NCBI RefSeq assembly: GCF_020360975.1
Contig: NW_025408686.1
Coordinates: 248,001-312,000 of the forward strand
Source of the DNA: Hirsutella rhossiliensis
Taxonomy: Eukaryota > Ascomycota > Sordariomycetes > Hypocreales > Ophiocordycipitaceae
Reading direction: 5' to 3'
Length of the DNA stretch: 64,000 nt
Part shown: positions 40,757-54,800 of the stretch, in pieces
How the letters are laid out: every line of letters begins with the position of its first letter
Numbering within the stretch: position 1 is the first letter of the stretch
Translations under genes and position numbers: made by a program
The notes under the pieces: model-generated
Databases searched by the model: none
Told to the model about the DNA's origin: nothing
What the model saw: only the letters and a program-made list of their open reading frames with translations

Positions 40757-43249
40757 CTAGCTATAGCCCCCTTATAAGTTATTAGGATAATAGAATATAA
40801 AGTATAGTAAGTAGCCTTAATCTTAATCTTAAAAGGAATAAAGTAGAAAGTTATTAATATCCTTAAAATTAAATAAAAAATAAGAGTCTTTAATAAAGGG
40901 TATAGGCCCTATAAGAACCCCTTTTTCTTAGTAATAAAGAAAGATAAAGGACTATACTTAGTTAATTCCGCTATATATATAAATACTATTATAATAAGAG
41001 ATATAAACCTACTACTAAATATAAATAGGTTTAGTAACTACTTCTTAATATATAAGATCCTTTCCCTCCTAGACTTTTTTTTAGGCTATAATTAAATCCC
41101 TCTTAATATTAAAAGCTATAACTTAATAATATTCGCGATACTTATTAGCCTCTTATATATATATATACTCTCTTAAGGGGCTATAAACTAAGTTAGCTAA
41201 TTTATAAGGATACTATAAAGAATCCTATAAGACATTATACCGAATATTTATAGGAATTTCCTTAATAATATAGGTATTAAAGGGCCTAATATATATATAA
41301 TAATAAAGAGGTAGCGCTAAGAGTAAGGAGATTTATCTTTAAATACCTTATTAACCTTAATAAAGTCTTAGTTAATATTAAACTCTTTAATTATATAATT
41401 ATAAGGGCTAAATTAAAATTCTATTAGTAAGTAACTAAAGTTATTAATTATATCTATAAAATAAATAAAAGGTGCTATATAAAAGCTAAAGTTATTAAAA
41501 TTAAGGAATAAATAAGATACTTTAATATAATATATATTAAAGCTTTCCTTAGTATCGTAGGATACTATCGAATCTAAATTAAATAGTTCGCTATCTTAGT
41601 AAAACCCTTTATAGACCTATTAAAGAAAGAAGTTTATTAAAAATAAGGAGACGAATAAGTAAAAGCGATAGCTACCCTTAAGAAAGCTATTACTAATTTA
41701 GTCTTTTTAGTATCCCTCGATATTAGCTTAAGAAAAGGAGATATTATTTTTATATATAATACTAATTTACTTAGCTAAGGGGCAGTCTTAATATAATTTA
41801 TTAATAGAAAGAAGCGCCTTATAAGGTTCGAAAGTAAAATATAGTTACTAGTAGAAACTAAATATAATATAATAAAGAGGGAGTATAAGGCTATATTAAG
41901 TACGCTTAAAAGACTAAGAATATACCTATATAGTATATATTTTATCTTAGAAACTAATATATAGGTCTTAGTTAATTAACTAAAAGGTACCCTTAAAGAT
42001 ATCCTTAGAGCTATAGTAACTTACTAAATAAGCTATATTTTCCTCTTTAACTTTACTATATAATACGTCGAAGGTAAGAAGAATAATATAGCTAATAGAC
42101 TCTTAAGAAAGCTTAAAGGATATTCTAACGTATTAAATAAGAAAATAAAAGGCGATATTAAAGAATTTATAAACTTTTACTTAAACGTAGTATAAGGAAC
42201 TAAGCTATAAAGGGACTACTTAAAGGAATCGAGGATAATTACAGACTTTCTTTAAATATTAAAATAGTTAGAGGGCCTTTTTAAATAAGACTATAGGAAG
42301 CTACGTTTAAAGAGTCTAAATTTCTATATTAAAGATTAAAAGCTTTAGTAACTCCCTAAGAAGAAAGAAAGGGGACCTATACTAGTTATAGATAACCTAA
42401 AAAAATAGAAAAGGATTATCGTAAAGTACTACGCGTAAATAAGATATAAAGGACGATAAGTTATATATATATTTATAAAGAATAAGTATTAGTAGGCTAG
42501 CTTTTAAAACGATATTTATAGCGTAATCTCTTCTTATAAAGAATACTAATACTTTATAACTAAGAGACCCTAGGAAGTTATAACCGCGACCGCGCCTAGC
42601 TACCTTATAAGTAAGATTTACTTTAATAGCTAGTATATACTATCTAATTATAGGTATTTATACCTTATAAAAGTATAAGACGACCTTACTAAATAGGTAG
42701 AAGTAACCTTAGTTAAAGAAATTACTATAGGAGCTATAACTAAATTTATACTCTTTATTATTTATAAGTATAGTATAATATTATATACTATAATTAATAG
42801 AGGGCCTAAAATAAAAAAAGACTTTATATATATCCTAGAGGATATAAGCGTTAAAGTTATTTAAACTTTAGTATATAATTTAAAGGCGAATATAGTAATA
42901 AAATAAGAGTATTAAAGGTTAGTAATAGTACTTATAAAAATAATAAAGAAAAAAGGTAAGTAGATTAAATACCTTAACTAAGTAATCCTTATAGACTAAA
43001 TAGTAGTTAAAGAGTCTTATAGAATATTAGCTTTCTACCTACTATATAAATAGGAACTAGTACTACCTTTTAAGGTAGAATACTTAACTTAGCGACTAAT
43101 TAACTAAAACGAAGTAAAGATAAGAAAAGAATTATTTAAAGTATAAGTATAAGTTTTAAAAAGGATCTTAATTTAGGTATAATAGGATGCTCCTAGGGCG
43201 TTGTTATAGAACTAAGCGTTAAGGGTGTTTTTTAAAAATAGGGGCGAGG
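40757..43249 (+). mobile_element. Ty3/Gypsy pol fragment of a second family (RIP-mutated, plus strand)
   Basis: Translated on the plus strand through RIP stops, it shows LVIKKDKGLYLVNSAIYINT near 40930 and LLDFFLGYN near 41075. IPNIYRNFLNNIGIKGPN follows near 41245-41290, a decayed RT active site of the LDDIGVKGP kind. RNase H and integrase-like remnants continue to about 43200. A purine run AAAAATAGGGGCGAGG directly precedes the LTR at 43250. It has no gag. Orientation is opposite to copies A and C. Confidence 0.65.
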
Positions 43250-43724
43250 TATAACGACCGGTATTATTCCTAAAAGATAAACCTATTAAGGGGTTTATAT
43301 TAGCAGATATAATAGGGCGTGGTCTAAGCAATAATAAGTATATTACGTTAGTAATAAGTTAGAGGTCGTAGACTATAGACTATAACTAGGTAATTAGAAT
43401 TAGAGATAGAATTATAATAAAGATCTATATTATATTAAAAGCTAGAGAGCTATCTATCTAAAGGAGTAAAAGTAGGTAGCTATATATACCTATAGAGACT
43501 ATCCTTAGATTATGGTTCTAGCCGTGATCCCCTTTATAGCTTACTATAGCTTACTCGTAAGCTATACTCTTAAATAGTAATCTATTTATATAAGGCTTAC
43601 TTAGCTTACGTACGCTCTAGGTAAGCTAAGCCTAAGTAACTTCTCGTTCCGACTATTATTCTAAGCCGCCTTATTACGTAAACGTGGCCGGCTCTCCTAC
43701 GGCCCGCTAACTATAGTCGTAATA
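43250..43724. repeat. Left LTR of Gypsy copy C
   Basis: 475 bp. It also serves as the right border of the plus-oriented pol fragment. Confidence 0.82.
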
Positions 43725-44934
43725 CGATGTCTCCCCTCCTTTTAGTCTTATCTATAAGACCTACTACTACCTTAGCCGTCGTATATAAATATACCCTTAT
43801 CGCGCGTATATATATTCCCCGTTTCGTCCTTTCTATCCCTTAGGATATACTGCTAATAGTATATTTAGTCGTATATCGAAGGATCGTTCTCGTAAGACCC
43901 TTAAGCGCATTCGTTTAGCTAAGTCTATTAATCGTCTTAGTTTCGACGTTATACTATATTCTTTTTATTCGTCGCGTAGCTTCCGCTATAAAATGCTAGA
44001 GAAATCTTCTAAGTATACCGAATATATATAGCGGGGTCGTTCCTATAATATATCGGGCGTAGCGATTAGCTCTTATAGGTAACTTCGTTGTCCTACCTAT
44101 TATTTATAGCTAACGTGTTTCCTAGTATCCCGAATAAATCTAGAGTCCGATCGATTAGATAAAGAAGAAGAAATTGCTAAGGAGCGAATATTAAAAGCTT
44201 AAGCTAACCTAAACGAAGCCTTAGCTCGTTTAGCGCGGCTTCGCCGTTAAAAGCGCTAGCTAAAAACGAAGGGTACTAAGATAGTCCGTCGGGGCCTTTA
44301 TTCCTTAAATAACCTTAATAAGGCTAAGCGCTAAGAATCTAAAGCGGTAGTCGATATTTAGTCTATAGGTAGATTTAATATAATTAATTAGAATGCTATT
44401 AGTTCGTTAGGCGATTTTATAATACCTAGGGTAGATTTTACTAGTAGAACTATTAAAGCAGAGAACCGTAGTAGGTTAAGTGCTTAAGTAGTTCCTAGGT
44501 ATTTTCCTTTAGTCTATATCCCTTTTACTTAATAAGGTATTCTTATTACTAACCTTATTTTCTTATATCTAGTATTTATTCTACTTTATATTCTTAATCG
44601 TCGTCGACTTTAATATTTTCTTATAGTTTAGCGTTTTATAGCGCTAGTTTTAATAATAAGATATAAAATATCGGGTATATCCGTATTATTATTAGTAGCG
44701 AAAGTTCGTAGTTAACTTTTAAAATAGTTTTCTTAACCTTAAACGGTCTAAGTTTTTTAAAATCTAATTTATTGCTTAGTCGTTTTATTTTAATATTTCG
44801 TTATGTAAGGTAGACTATATCTCCCTCTTAAAAGATTAGTCCCTATAATCTTTTCTAATTATAGTAAGTAGATATTTATTCTTTAACGAATTAAAGTTCT
44901 TATTATATTTCTTTATATAATTTTTATAGCTAAT

Positions 44935-45120
44935 TATCACGGAGTAAGCAGAGGCGTATACATAGGTGCCGTCCGTAGGATAATGTTAATAAGCTATATA
45001 GAGCTCTTCTATACGCGGCTAGCCCGCCCCTATACTTACGGGATCCGGCCCTCCGCACGTAACTATACGGCTTAGGCCGCGGCCTAAGCCTATTACCTAT
45101 AATAGTCAAAGACTCTTATA
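44935..45120. repeat. Left LTR of the GC-rich Gypsy
   Basis: 186 bp. It differs from the right LTR by about ten changes, nearly all C/T or G/A. Confidence 0.88.
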
Positions 45121-46750
45121 TAATGCCCTCCCTCGAGCGCGGCGCAGCGCTGCCCTATTAACGGCTCCCGTATAATTAGGCCCGTGCCGCGGGCTCTTCC
45201 CTGCCCTTTCCCGTTAATAGGGCCGGCCCTACTAGCCCTATTATCCCCGCGCCCGTTAGCCTAGGCAGCCGGGACCCGGCTCTATACTCGTCGGCCGGCT
45301 GGCCGTTTAAATAGGGGCGTAACCTATTATATGCGCCCCTAGGTGGCCGGCGGCTAGTCCGGACCTACGTAAGCCTTAGGTTGCCCGTCCCCTCTACCTT
45401 AGGCAGCATCCTCTACTAAGGGGTATATAAGGCGGCATCCCCCCCTTCCCCCTTCCCTTCCTTCTCTCCCTTCTTTAACCGTAGCAGTAGTATTAATAGG
45501 TAAGTTCCGCTCTACCCGGGGCGTTAGTCTATTCCTAGCTATACGGGCCGCTCTATTAATATATACTCGTAGTAGTAGCGGTAGCAGTAATAATAGCCCT
45601 AATAATAATAATAACTCTAACTAGTAAGTTCCGCGCCTTATAGAGCGGGAGGCCGTATTCTATCGTGCTAACTTCCGCGATAGATATATCCGCCTCTCCC
45701 TCTCCTACCTCCTCCTTCTCGGAGCGTGCGGAGTCGTTCGTCGACGCCGTGCTGGCCGCGGCCGACGACGACTCCGCCGCTGCCGCCGCTCCTGCCCGCG
45801 CCGCTGCCACCGCTCCCACCGCCGCCGCCGCCGCCTCTACTACGCTATTCGCTCACGTCGCCCCAGGTAACGACGCCGTCCCCGCCGCTACCCCCCGCCT
45901 CCGTCTCCGCTACCCCCGTAAGTCCGTAGTTAGGCAAGCGTAATAGACGTTGTCCGCTAACCTCCTATAGTATAAGCGCTAAGTATAGGCCGGCGCCGCC
46001 CGCTCGGCCCCTTATATACGTTGTGCGTCGCAGGAGCTCGACTGCTCCGACTAGGCCGGGCGCCGCCGCGGCGGCAGCTGCTACTAGTGCGCGCGAGCCG
46101 GCCGCGCCTATAAGGCGGCGCCTCCCGTCCTGCTCGCTGCGGCGTCGGCTTAGAAGGCCGGCTCGCACGGGCAGGCGCGGGGCTACTAAGCGCCACCGCC
46201 GCCGCCGCCGCCTACCGCAACCTCCGCGCCTCGAGCGATAGGGCCTTATACCTGGTAAGTCCTACTCCTCCGCTCCCCTATTTCCGCCTCTAACGCACCC
46301 GGCGCTAAGGATACTACCTCTGTCGCCTTATCGGCGGTCCCCTTAGCCGTGCCCGCCTCCGCTACCGCCGCTGCCCCCACCCCCGCCGCCAGCCGCCGCC
46401 CCTCTACCCCCGGAGCCGCCGCCGCCGACTAGCTTATAGGCTTAGAGGGCCGCCTTAGCGCCCTAGAGACCGCCGCCGCCGCTAATAAGAAGGAGGAGGC
46501 CGATAAGGACGACGATAACGAAGATAATAATAATAATAACGATAAGGAATAGGCCCGGGTAGTCTAGGGGCTCCGCCCTATAATAAACGCTGTTTTTATC
46601 TCCGCCCATACTATTACGCTTATATTGCCTATATTGCCGTAACTGCCCCCTCTGCTATACCTACTTTATAGTCCTAGCCCGGGCTACTATCGGTGGTCCG
46701 CTAGTCCGTCGTTCTCGTCTACCGTTCCGAATAAGGCTTTAAACTTATCG
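45121..46750. other. GC-rich low-complexity 3' part of the nested Gypsy
   Basis: Follows integrase-like sequence on the minus strand and precedes the 3' LTR. It is made of GCC/CCG triplet runs and (TAA)n/(TAG)n stretches. A 92-codon plus-strand ORF (45665-45943) is Ala/Ser/Pro-rich only and probably not a gene. A TATATAAGG motif occurs at 45424-45432 on the plus strand. Confidence 0.4.
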
Positions 46751-49700
46751 AGGGCTATGGTTCCCGTAAACTTACGTGCGGGTTCCTACGTAGGGTCGAG
46801 ATACCCGCGCTACTTAACGAGGACCTCCCGGCGTTTCCCCCTACCGACCTTTTTCTAGCGCGCGGCCCGTATCTCTTCGACCTCGAACTCGTCCTCTCCC
46901 TCTACCTCGATTATAGGCGGTTAGGCGTCCGCTGCTTCTTATCTAGGCAGTAGGTTAAAGGAGGCTCTACGAAGGAGGTCTACGTTAATCTTATTATAGA
47001 CCCCCGTTAGGAGACTATCGAGCTCTATAACCTACGGGCTAATAACCCTCCGTACCGTAAACTTCGCGTATAGCTAGTTAAGCTTCTTCTTTAGCCGTGC
47101 CGACCTATAGTTACGGAGGTCTAGCTATACCTTATCTCCTACCGTAAACCTATCTACTAGGGCCCTAGTCTTATTAGCGTGCCGCTCCTAATCTTACGCC
47201 GCGGCGGCTATCGCGGATTAGTAATAATCCGTGGTCTCCTATAGCTTTCGTACGAACGCGGAGGCGCGGCCCTCCGGTAATAAATTACTATACTACTCCG
47301 CTACTATGCCTACGGTAAAGGGAACTAGTAAAGGTAGTTCGAAGCTATACGTTATAAAGAAAGGGGCTATCCTAATAGAGGTATATAGTCTACTATTTAA
47401 CGTAAGTTAGGCCGCGGGGAGCTAACGGTCTTAGTCTACTTAGTTGCGGGCTACGACGGCCTATAGGTAAGCCTACGCCTCCTAGTTAACCCTCTCGGGC
47501 CCTCCGTCGGTCTATAGGTAATATGCCGTGCTAAGCAGCTACGTAATCTAAAGCAGCTAGCATAGGTGCTGCTAAAAGCGGCTAGTTTAATTCGATCCCC
47601 TATCGCTTATAATAGAGGCTAGCTAGCTATACGAGCGGGCCTAGCACTATAGGAAGCGCTCTACGTAGGACTTTATATCTATAGACGGCATCGGCTCTAA
47701 TACTATAGACTTACTAAGTCGGTCCTTAATTACCTATATATAGCGGTTGCCGCCCTCTATAAGTAGGAGGTCCGTTATAAAGTCTATCTATATATACGTA
47801 TAGAACCGGTCGGGCACCGGAAGCTACTTAAGTAGCCCCTTAAGCTACGCCCTCTAAATCTTAGTGCGGCCGTAAATATCGTAGTTACGGAGGAAGCGGC
47901 GAACGTAGTACTATAGGAGGGGCTAGTAGAAATCCCTCGCGAGGCCTACTGCTATGCCCTGCCTACCCGGGTGGCCTACGATACTAGAGTTATAGACGAG
48001 CTAGACTAGCTTCCCTCGGAGCTCGTTCCGTTTATCTAGCTCCGGCGGTCTATCCTTCTCCCTAGCTTCTATAGTATACGGCGCGCCCGGCACCTATAGT
48101 CTCCCCCGCTAACGCAGGTGCCCCCGTAGGTCGATGTGATAGTCGGCTACTTATACCTTTAGCTTTAGCTTCGGATCGAGGCATCGAGCGCCGGACTTAA
48201 CGGCGCGGCGCACGCTCTCGTAGGTATGGTCTAGAGACGACATCCTATCCTATAAGCGCTAGAGGACCTTATCTTAGAACACCCGCGCCGCACGCGCCCC
48301 TAGGCCGGTCTATCCCTCCTCGCCGGGCCGAGGCGAAGGTGTAGGGGAAGGCTTATCCGTTAGCGCCGCGCCTTCCTCTACTAGGGAAGCTCCTATATAA
48401 GTCCGTAGCGCTTCTTGCGGGATAAGCTATAGATCCCGGGCCTCGATATCCGCTCCCGTCGGCCGGTCCTAATCCCTCCGGGAAAGCGTATCTAGGACTA
48501 CGGAGTCCCGCCCTAGCCGGTACTTAATCGAGAAGTTAAAGCGTAAGAGATACTCCGCCTAGCGGGCTTACCGCCCGAGAGGTGCTAGCGGGTTATAAAG
48601 TACTCGAGGTTCCTATAGTCTATAAGAACCTCGAAGCTCTTATAGCCCGGAGCTCCGCTTACTATTGCTCGAGGTAGCTAATAATCGCTAGTATCTCCTT
48701 ATCGTAAATAGCGTAATTCGCCCGCTAGGGTTAGCTTACGGGAGTAGAACGCTACCGGTTGCTTCCGCCCGTTTACCTCCTAGGAGAGCGTTCCTCTAAG
48801 TGCCTAGCCGCTATAGTCCGCTTTAACTAACGTAGACCGGTCGAAGTCCTACTAGAGCAGCACCGGGGCTTAAGAGAATAGGTCCTTAAGCGTACGGAAC
48901 GCTCCTTCCTATACGGGCCCCTAGCAAAAGGCGGTCCGCTTCCCAGTAATCTCGTTTAGGGGCATTATAATATAGGAGAAGCCCCTAATAAACATCCTAT
49001 AGTAGTTCGCGAACCTAAGGAAGCTCCGCACGCCTATCTACGTAGTTAGGGCAGCCTAGTCCCGAATCGCCTAGATCTTTACGGGATCCGCCTATATACC
49101 TATGCCAGCGTAGATAATAAAGCCTAGGTACTTAACCCTCTTAACCTTAAATTCGTACTTATCCGGGTCGAGGTAGAGCCTATAAAGTTAGAGGCGCTCT
49201 AGGACCCTCCGCACTTTCCGTATATAGTCCTCGTAGGAGCCGCTTATATAGATAAGGATATTATCTATATATACGGAGGCGAACTTATCGAGGAAGTCCC
49301 GAAGTACGTTATTAATATAACGCTAGAAGGTAGCGGGCGCTCCTAAGAGGCTAAAGGGCGTTATAAGCTACTCGAATAAGCCGTAGCGTATATAGAACGC
49401 CGTCTTCTACTCGTTACCCTCCGAGATCCGCACCTTATAGAACGCCTGTTTTATATCTAGCTTCGTAAACTACTTCGCCTTTGAAAGGTTATAGAGCGTA
49501 TCTAAGATTAAGGGTAAGGGGTAGCGGTCTAGCCTCGTAATTGCGTTTAGAGCCCTATAGTCGTAATAGAACCGTATCCCGCCCCCTAGTTTACGCACGA
49601 ATAGGACCGGCGCTCCTACTTCGGAGCTGCTTACTTAAATAAAACCCTTATCTAGGAGGTCCCTTAGCGTCTTCTTTAGCACTAGTAGTTCCGCGTATAA

Positions 49701-51684
49701 TATGCTATATAGCGGTCCGAACGGTGCGGGTAGTTCCTGCCCCTTCTTATCGGTGCGGAGTATAATCTTATAGTCTACCCCCGGCTTATGCGGGTTAAGC
49801 TTGTCCGCTTCCTAGGACTCGAATAGCGGTAGGAGGTCGTAAAAGCGCTCCGGTATCTGCTACCGTAGCTTAGAGGGCGACTTTAGCTTCTTCGCCCGGA
49901 GGGCCTTGTCGATGTCCGCTAGGCTAACTGCGCAGACCGCTGCGTTAGCCGCTGCCTGGCCTTCCTCCCGCTCTAACCGTCGCACGGTTCCTATAAAGAT
50001 AGAGGCAAGGACTTCTTATGCCGAGTATAAAGCTCGCACGCCTAGTCCTACGCCTACGGAACCGTCGTTATAGCGGACCTACCGTTGCGTAGGCCTAAAC
50101 CATAGCTTCTTCTAGTACGGAACCGAGTATAACTCCGTATATAATAACTAGGGTTTCCTAAGGATTAAGGGAAACTCTAGTTAGGGGATTATATAGGCCA
50201 CGATAAGCTTACGGTAACCGTCGACCTCTATAGCTAGCTACGTAATGCCCCTAATTACCGCACCCTCTATCGCGCCTAAGGCGCCCTTTACTCGCCTTAG
50301 GGCGATCGTTTCTACCGGTACTTATATCTCTCGTATAAGCGCCTCGTTAACTGCGGCGTAGCACTAGCAGCCCTCGTCTATAAGGGCGGCGACGGGCAAG
50401 GAGTTATTAACTATAACCTATATTAAAGTAGGCTCCTCTTCTATATAGGCGGATAATTCCTCCTTCTCCTTTGCTAGTGCTAGTAATTAGGGCTCTAGAG
50501 CCCGTCTTTACTCCGGAGCTACTCTTTTTCCTCCGGGCCTAAGGGAGCGGAGTCCTCTTCGTCGTCTAAGGCAAGGAGCGGTTCTATCTTCGCTACTCGA
50601 ACTACTATAGGCCGCTTAGCTAAAAGGAAGGGGCATTTTAATATAAAGTATATAGACGCGCCGTAACGTAGGCAGCGGCCGTTAGCCTTCCTTTTCCCGA
50701 TTTCCTCGCTCGTTACCTACTTCGCCCGCTGCTTAGAGAGCGGGGCAGTATAGGGGATATTCGAAGACGACTTCCTACCGCGTTTAGCTCGGTCCGTGCG
50801 GGTAGCCGATATTAGGGTGTCTCCGTTAGTGTCGATAGTCGGCTATTCCTCTTATAGAGGGGCGGTGATCCCGTTACCGCTATACGGCGTGCGCTTACGA
50901 AGCTTCTAGAAACGCGGCGTCTACTCGTAGCCCTATACTACCTTTATTAACTAGCTTACGTACTCGCCGTAGTTAGTAGGCATAATTACGGGGATAAGCA
51001 GCTCCCGTAGGGCTAGCGTAATCGAGTTCCGTAACTATATAAGCTTCGCGCTATCTTCCTATACCGTAGTTCCCGCTACTCGTGAGAGCGTCTCTTCGAA
51101 GTCGGGGAGGAATTCGCTAAAGGTCTGCCCGTCCCTTTACTTAAGGGTCCGCAGCCTATCCTACGCCTTCTCCCGCTCCTACACGTTGCCGAACGTATAT
51201 ATAAGGTGTTAGAAGAATTCCTACGGGTCGCGTCTGCCTCTAGGGCCGCCTTTATCCTAGAATCCGGAGATCCGCCGTATCTAGGGCTCCGGCAGCGTAT
51301 AGAGGAGCGAATACTACGCTATATTACGATAGCCGTTTAGGCCCTATTTCTCGTCTATTATAAACTTCGTCTATAGCCGGCTAAGGAAGAAGTAGAAGGA
51401 CTTAGGCTTGCCGTCCTAAGTCGGCTAAGGAAGCGGCTTCCGTATCGGTGGTGCCGCCGCCGTAACCGGTGTTGCTAAGGTCGTAGGGGTTAACGCTGGT
51501 CTCGTAGACGGCTCCCCTAGTATAGCGAGAACCTCGTTCTTCTCGCTAGCCGTCGCGCTTCTAATCGCTTTTAGGATAGCTATAATACTTCCTATCCGCC
51601 TAGGGGTTAGCGGGGTGCTCCCTTAAGGAAGCGGCACCCTTTCCGGGGAGATATCTATTAGATCTATTAGTTAATAGCTTATAC

Positions 51685-51870
51685 TATCACGGAGTAGGCA
51701 GAGGCGTATGCGTAGGTGCCGTCCGTAGGATAATATTAATAAGCTATATAGAGCTCTTCTATACGCGGCTGGCCCGCCCCTATACTTACGGGATCCGGCC
51801 CTCCGCACGTGACTACACGGCTTAGGCCGCGGCCTAAGCCTATCACCTATAATAGTTAAAGACTCTTATA
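51685..51870. repeat. Right LTR of the GC-rich Gypsy
   Basis: 186 bp, followed by the CTAAT duplication. Confidence 0.88.
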
Positions 51871-54800
51871 CTAATCTACTTATAGTATCGCTCGTTCCGC
51901 TTATAGTCCTTATTAAGTAACCTTAAATACTTCTAGGTTATATCTATAATTAGCGTATACTAGTAAGAGCTTAGTTATTTCTATAACTAAGCTATTATAA
52001 GCTAGTTACGCTATTAGTAGCTATTTAACCTAATTGTTTTATTTATAGCTAATATAGCATCGTAAATATTATTTAAGCGTTTAGTTAAGTCGTTCCGTTT
52101 ATCTATCTATTTATAGGTAATAAGCTATACTAAGCTTATATTTCGTCCCTAATTATACTATAAGAGCTTACTAAAACTTAGCTATAAATATACTTCCTCT
52201 ATTAGAGATAATCTCGTTTAGTAGTCCGTAATTACTAATAATTATTCGTAGGAATATATATACTAGCTCTTTTATATTACTTACTTCTTTATATAGTAAA
52301 AAATATCTATACTTTATTAATCTATCGGTAATAACGAATATACTATCGTACTTAACGTTAGTTATAGGTTCTTTTAATAGTAGTAGCTTTATAATATAGT
52401 CGAAAGCTATCGAATCCTATAGTTTCTCTAGTACTAGTAGCGGTTATAATTCTCTATATAGTTTATATCGTTTAGCTTTACTTTATATATAAAGTTTATA
52501 TTCTTTAATAACTTATTATACTACTTCCTTAAGCTATAGGAAGTTATATTATCGTTTAATCCGTTTTATTATTCTTTAGATTCCCTAATATCTATATATT
52601 AAATATTCGTATATATCTTATATAACTTTATCTCGTAATTCTAGTAGTATCTAGATTTTATTTTTATATATTAGAACTTCTAAATATCCTATATCGTATC
52701 TATTTAGTGCTTTATATTCTTTTATCTATTTTAGGATCTTTTAGTAAGTCGAGTCGTTAGGTTATACTTTAAATATTATATTTAGCTATCGTTACTAGTA
52801 GCTCCCGTTTTCGTTAATTTCTAGGAGCTATCCTTTCGCTATAGGTGCTCTTATATTATAGTTACTTCGTCGACTAAAGGCATTAGCTCGACCGTTTTCT
52901 ATTCCTTTTCTATAGATTATTTCGTAGTTAAATTCTAATAAGTATTCGGCCTATTAGATCTATCGTCCGTTTAACTATTATATTATTATAAAGTATAAGA
53001 TATTCTTATAATCTATATAGACCTTAACTTTATATTTACTTCTAAGAAGGTAGTATCGAAATTCCTTAAAAGCTTAAATAATTACGAAGAATTCTTTATT
53101 ATAGATAGGGTAATTAAGTTCTACGCTATATAGCTTTTTCGAGTAGAATATAATTAGTCGTAGTCTTCCTTTATCGCCTTTTTATCCGATTTATACTCTT
53201 AAAATAAAGTCTAATATATCGGTTTTAAGTTCGATTTATCGTTCTAGATTAAAGGTAGTTAAGACTAGTTCTTATATAATCGTAGTCTTAATATATTCGA
53301 AAGCTTCGTTAGCTTTATCGTCCTATATAAATTCTTTTTCCTTTTTCGTTAAGTCGTATAGTAGTACTATAATCTTTCCGAAATCTTTAATAAATTATTA
53401 GTAGTAATTTATAAATCCTAGGAAACTTTATACGTCCTTAACGTTCTTTAGCGTTAGCTATTCTTTAACTAAGTTAATCTTATCTTATTATATTTATATC
53501 TCTCCTAGTAAGATTATATATCTAAGGAAGTTTACTTCCTATATATAGAACTTACTTTTCTTTAGTTTAACTAGTAACTTTGTATTTTAAAGTGCGCGGA
53601 GTACCTTATAGACGTATTCTTTATATTCTTCTAGGGTATCCGAGAAGATTAGGATATTATCTAGGTATACTACTATAAAGATATCTAAGTATTCGCGTAG
53701 GATATTATTAATTATCTATTAAAAGGTAGCTAGTATATTTATAAGTCTAAATAGTATTACTAGATATTTAAATAGTCCGAATTTCGTCTTAAAGGCTATT
53801 CGTATCCCTTTTTTATATATATTAAGTTATAAGCGCCTTTAAGATCGAGGGCTATAAACTATTTTTTACCGTATAATCGATCTTATAGTTCCGATATAAG
53901 CGGTAATAGTATTCGGTCCTTTATTATAATATCGTTTAGGCGTCTATAGTCGATAATTAGTTATAGCTTACTGTTTTTCTTTAGAATAAATATAACTAAA
54001 TAGCCTACTTCGGATATTAATATTTATATATATCCTTTTTATAGATTCTCGTCGAGGTAGTCGCGTAGCGATTATAGTTGCTTTTCGTTTAAGTTATAGA
54101 TTTTATAGAACGTCGGCGTTATTCTATCCTTAAGATAAATTTCGTGGTCTTATTAGCTATATTCGGGTAACACTATCTTAAGTTCTTCCTTAAAGAGTTT
54201 ATTATATTTCCGGTATTCCTAAGGGATATTCTTTATTCTATCTTATAGGCTTTATTCTTTCTCTTAAGAGCTAGTTTCTCTTAACTTAAGCTCTTTATTA
54301 ATTTATTTAAGGTCTTTCCTTAAAGTAATAATAACTCTTTAGATCTTTATATTATATCCTTTATTCTATTTATATCGGATACTAAGTTATATAGCCGTGT
54401 TAGTTAGTATATAGGTCTTATTAGTCGATTTTATTATATCTACTAGTTTAGTTACTATTTTCGTTTATATCGCTAAAGCCTATAATAATTTACTTAAACG
54501 GTTATCTCTTTTATCTTATTTAGTAGCTAAATTATCGTAAAATCTTACTTTCTTCTAAATCTACTAGTCCTAGAAACTTATGTCTTTGTCCTAACGTAGC
54601 TAGCTAGTTTTCTAGTTAATTAGTAGGTTGCTCTCCTATAGCTATAGAAGCCCTAATATAAGGTCGTATTCTTTAATATCTATAATATTAAAGTTAACTT
54701 ATTCGTTATAGCCCTAGATATTAATATCGAGGTAATTAATCTCTATATTAATAATTCCGTTATTATAGTTAAAGGCCTCTCCTTTAATATTTATAAGTTT

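Larger units (their letters stand above)
44935..51870 (-). mobile_element. GC-rich Gypsy element nested in copy C
   Basis: 6936 bp with 186-bp LTRs (44935-45120, 51685-51870) starting TATCACGG (from TGTCACGG) and ending GACTCTTATA. Flanks are the 5-bp duplication CTAAT (44930-44934, 51871-51875), and copy A preserves the empty site. Coding runs on the minus strand: RT active site VYIDNILIY near 49241-49280, gag-like sequence toward 51.6 kb, integrase-like toward 47 kb. A purine tract (GAGGGAGGG) abuts the left LTR. It is strongly CpA/TpG-depleted yet GC-rich, so it entered GC-rich and was then mutated. Confidence 0.88.

Noticed and set aside
45665..45943. Alanine-rich 92-codon gene in the GC-rich Gypsy
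   Set aside because: Triplet-repeat composition gives open frames on both strands; no motif and no start context.
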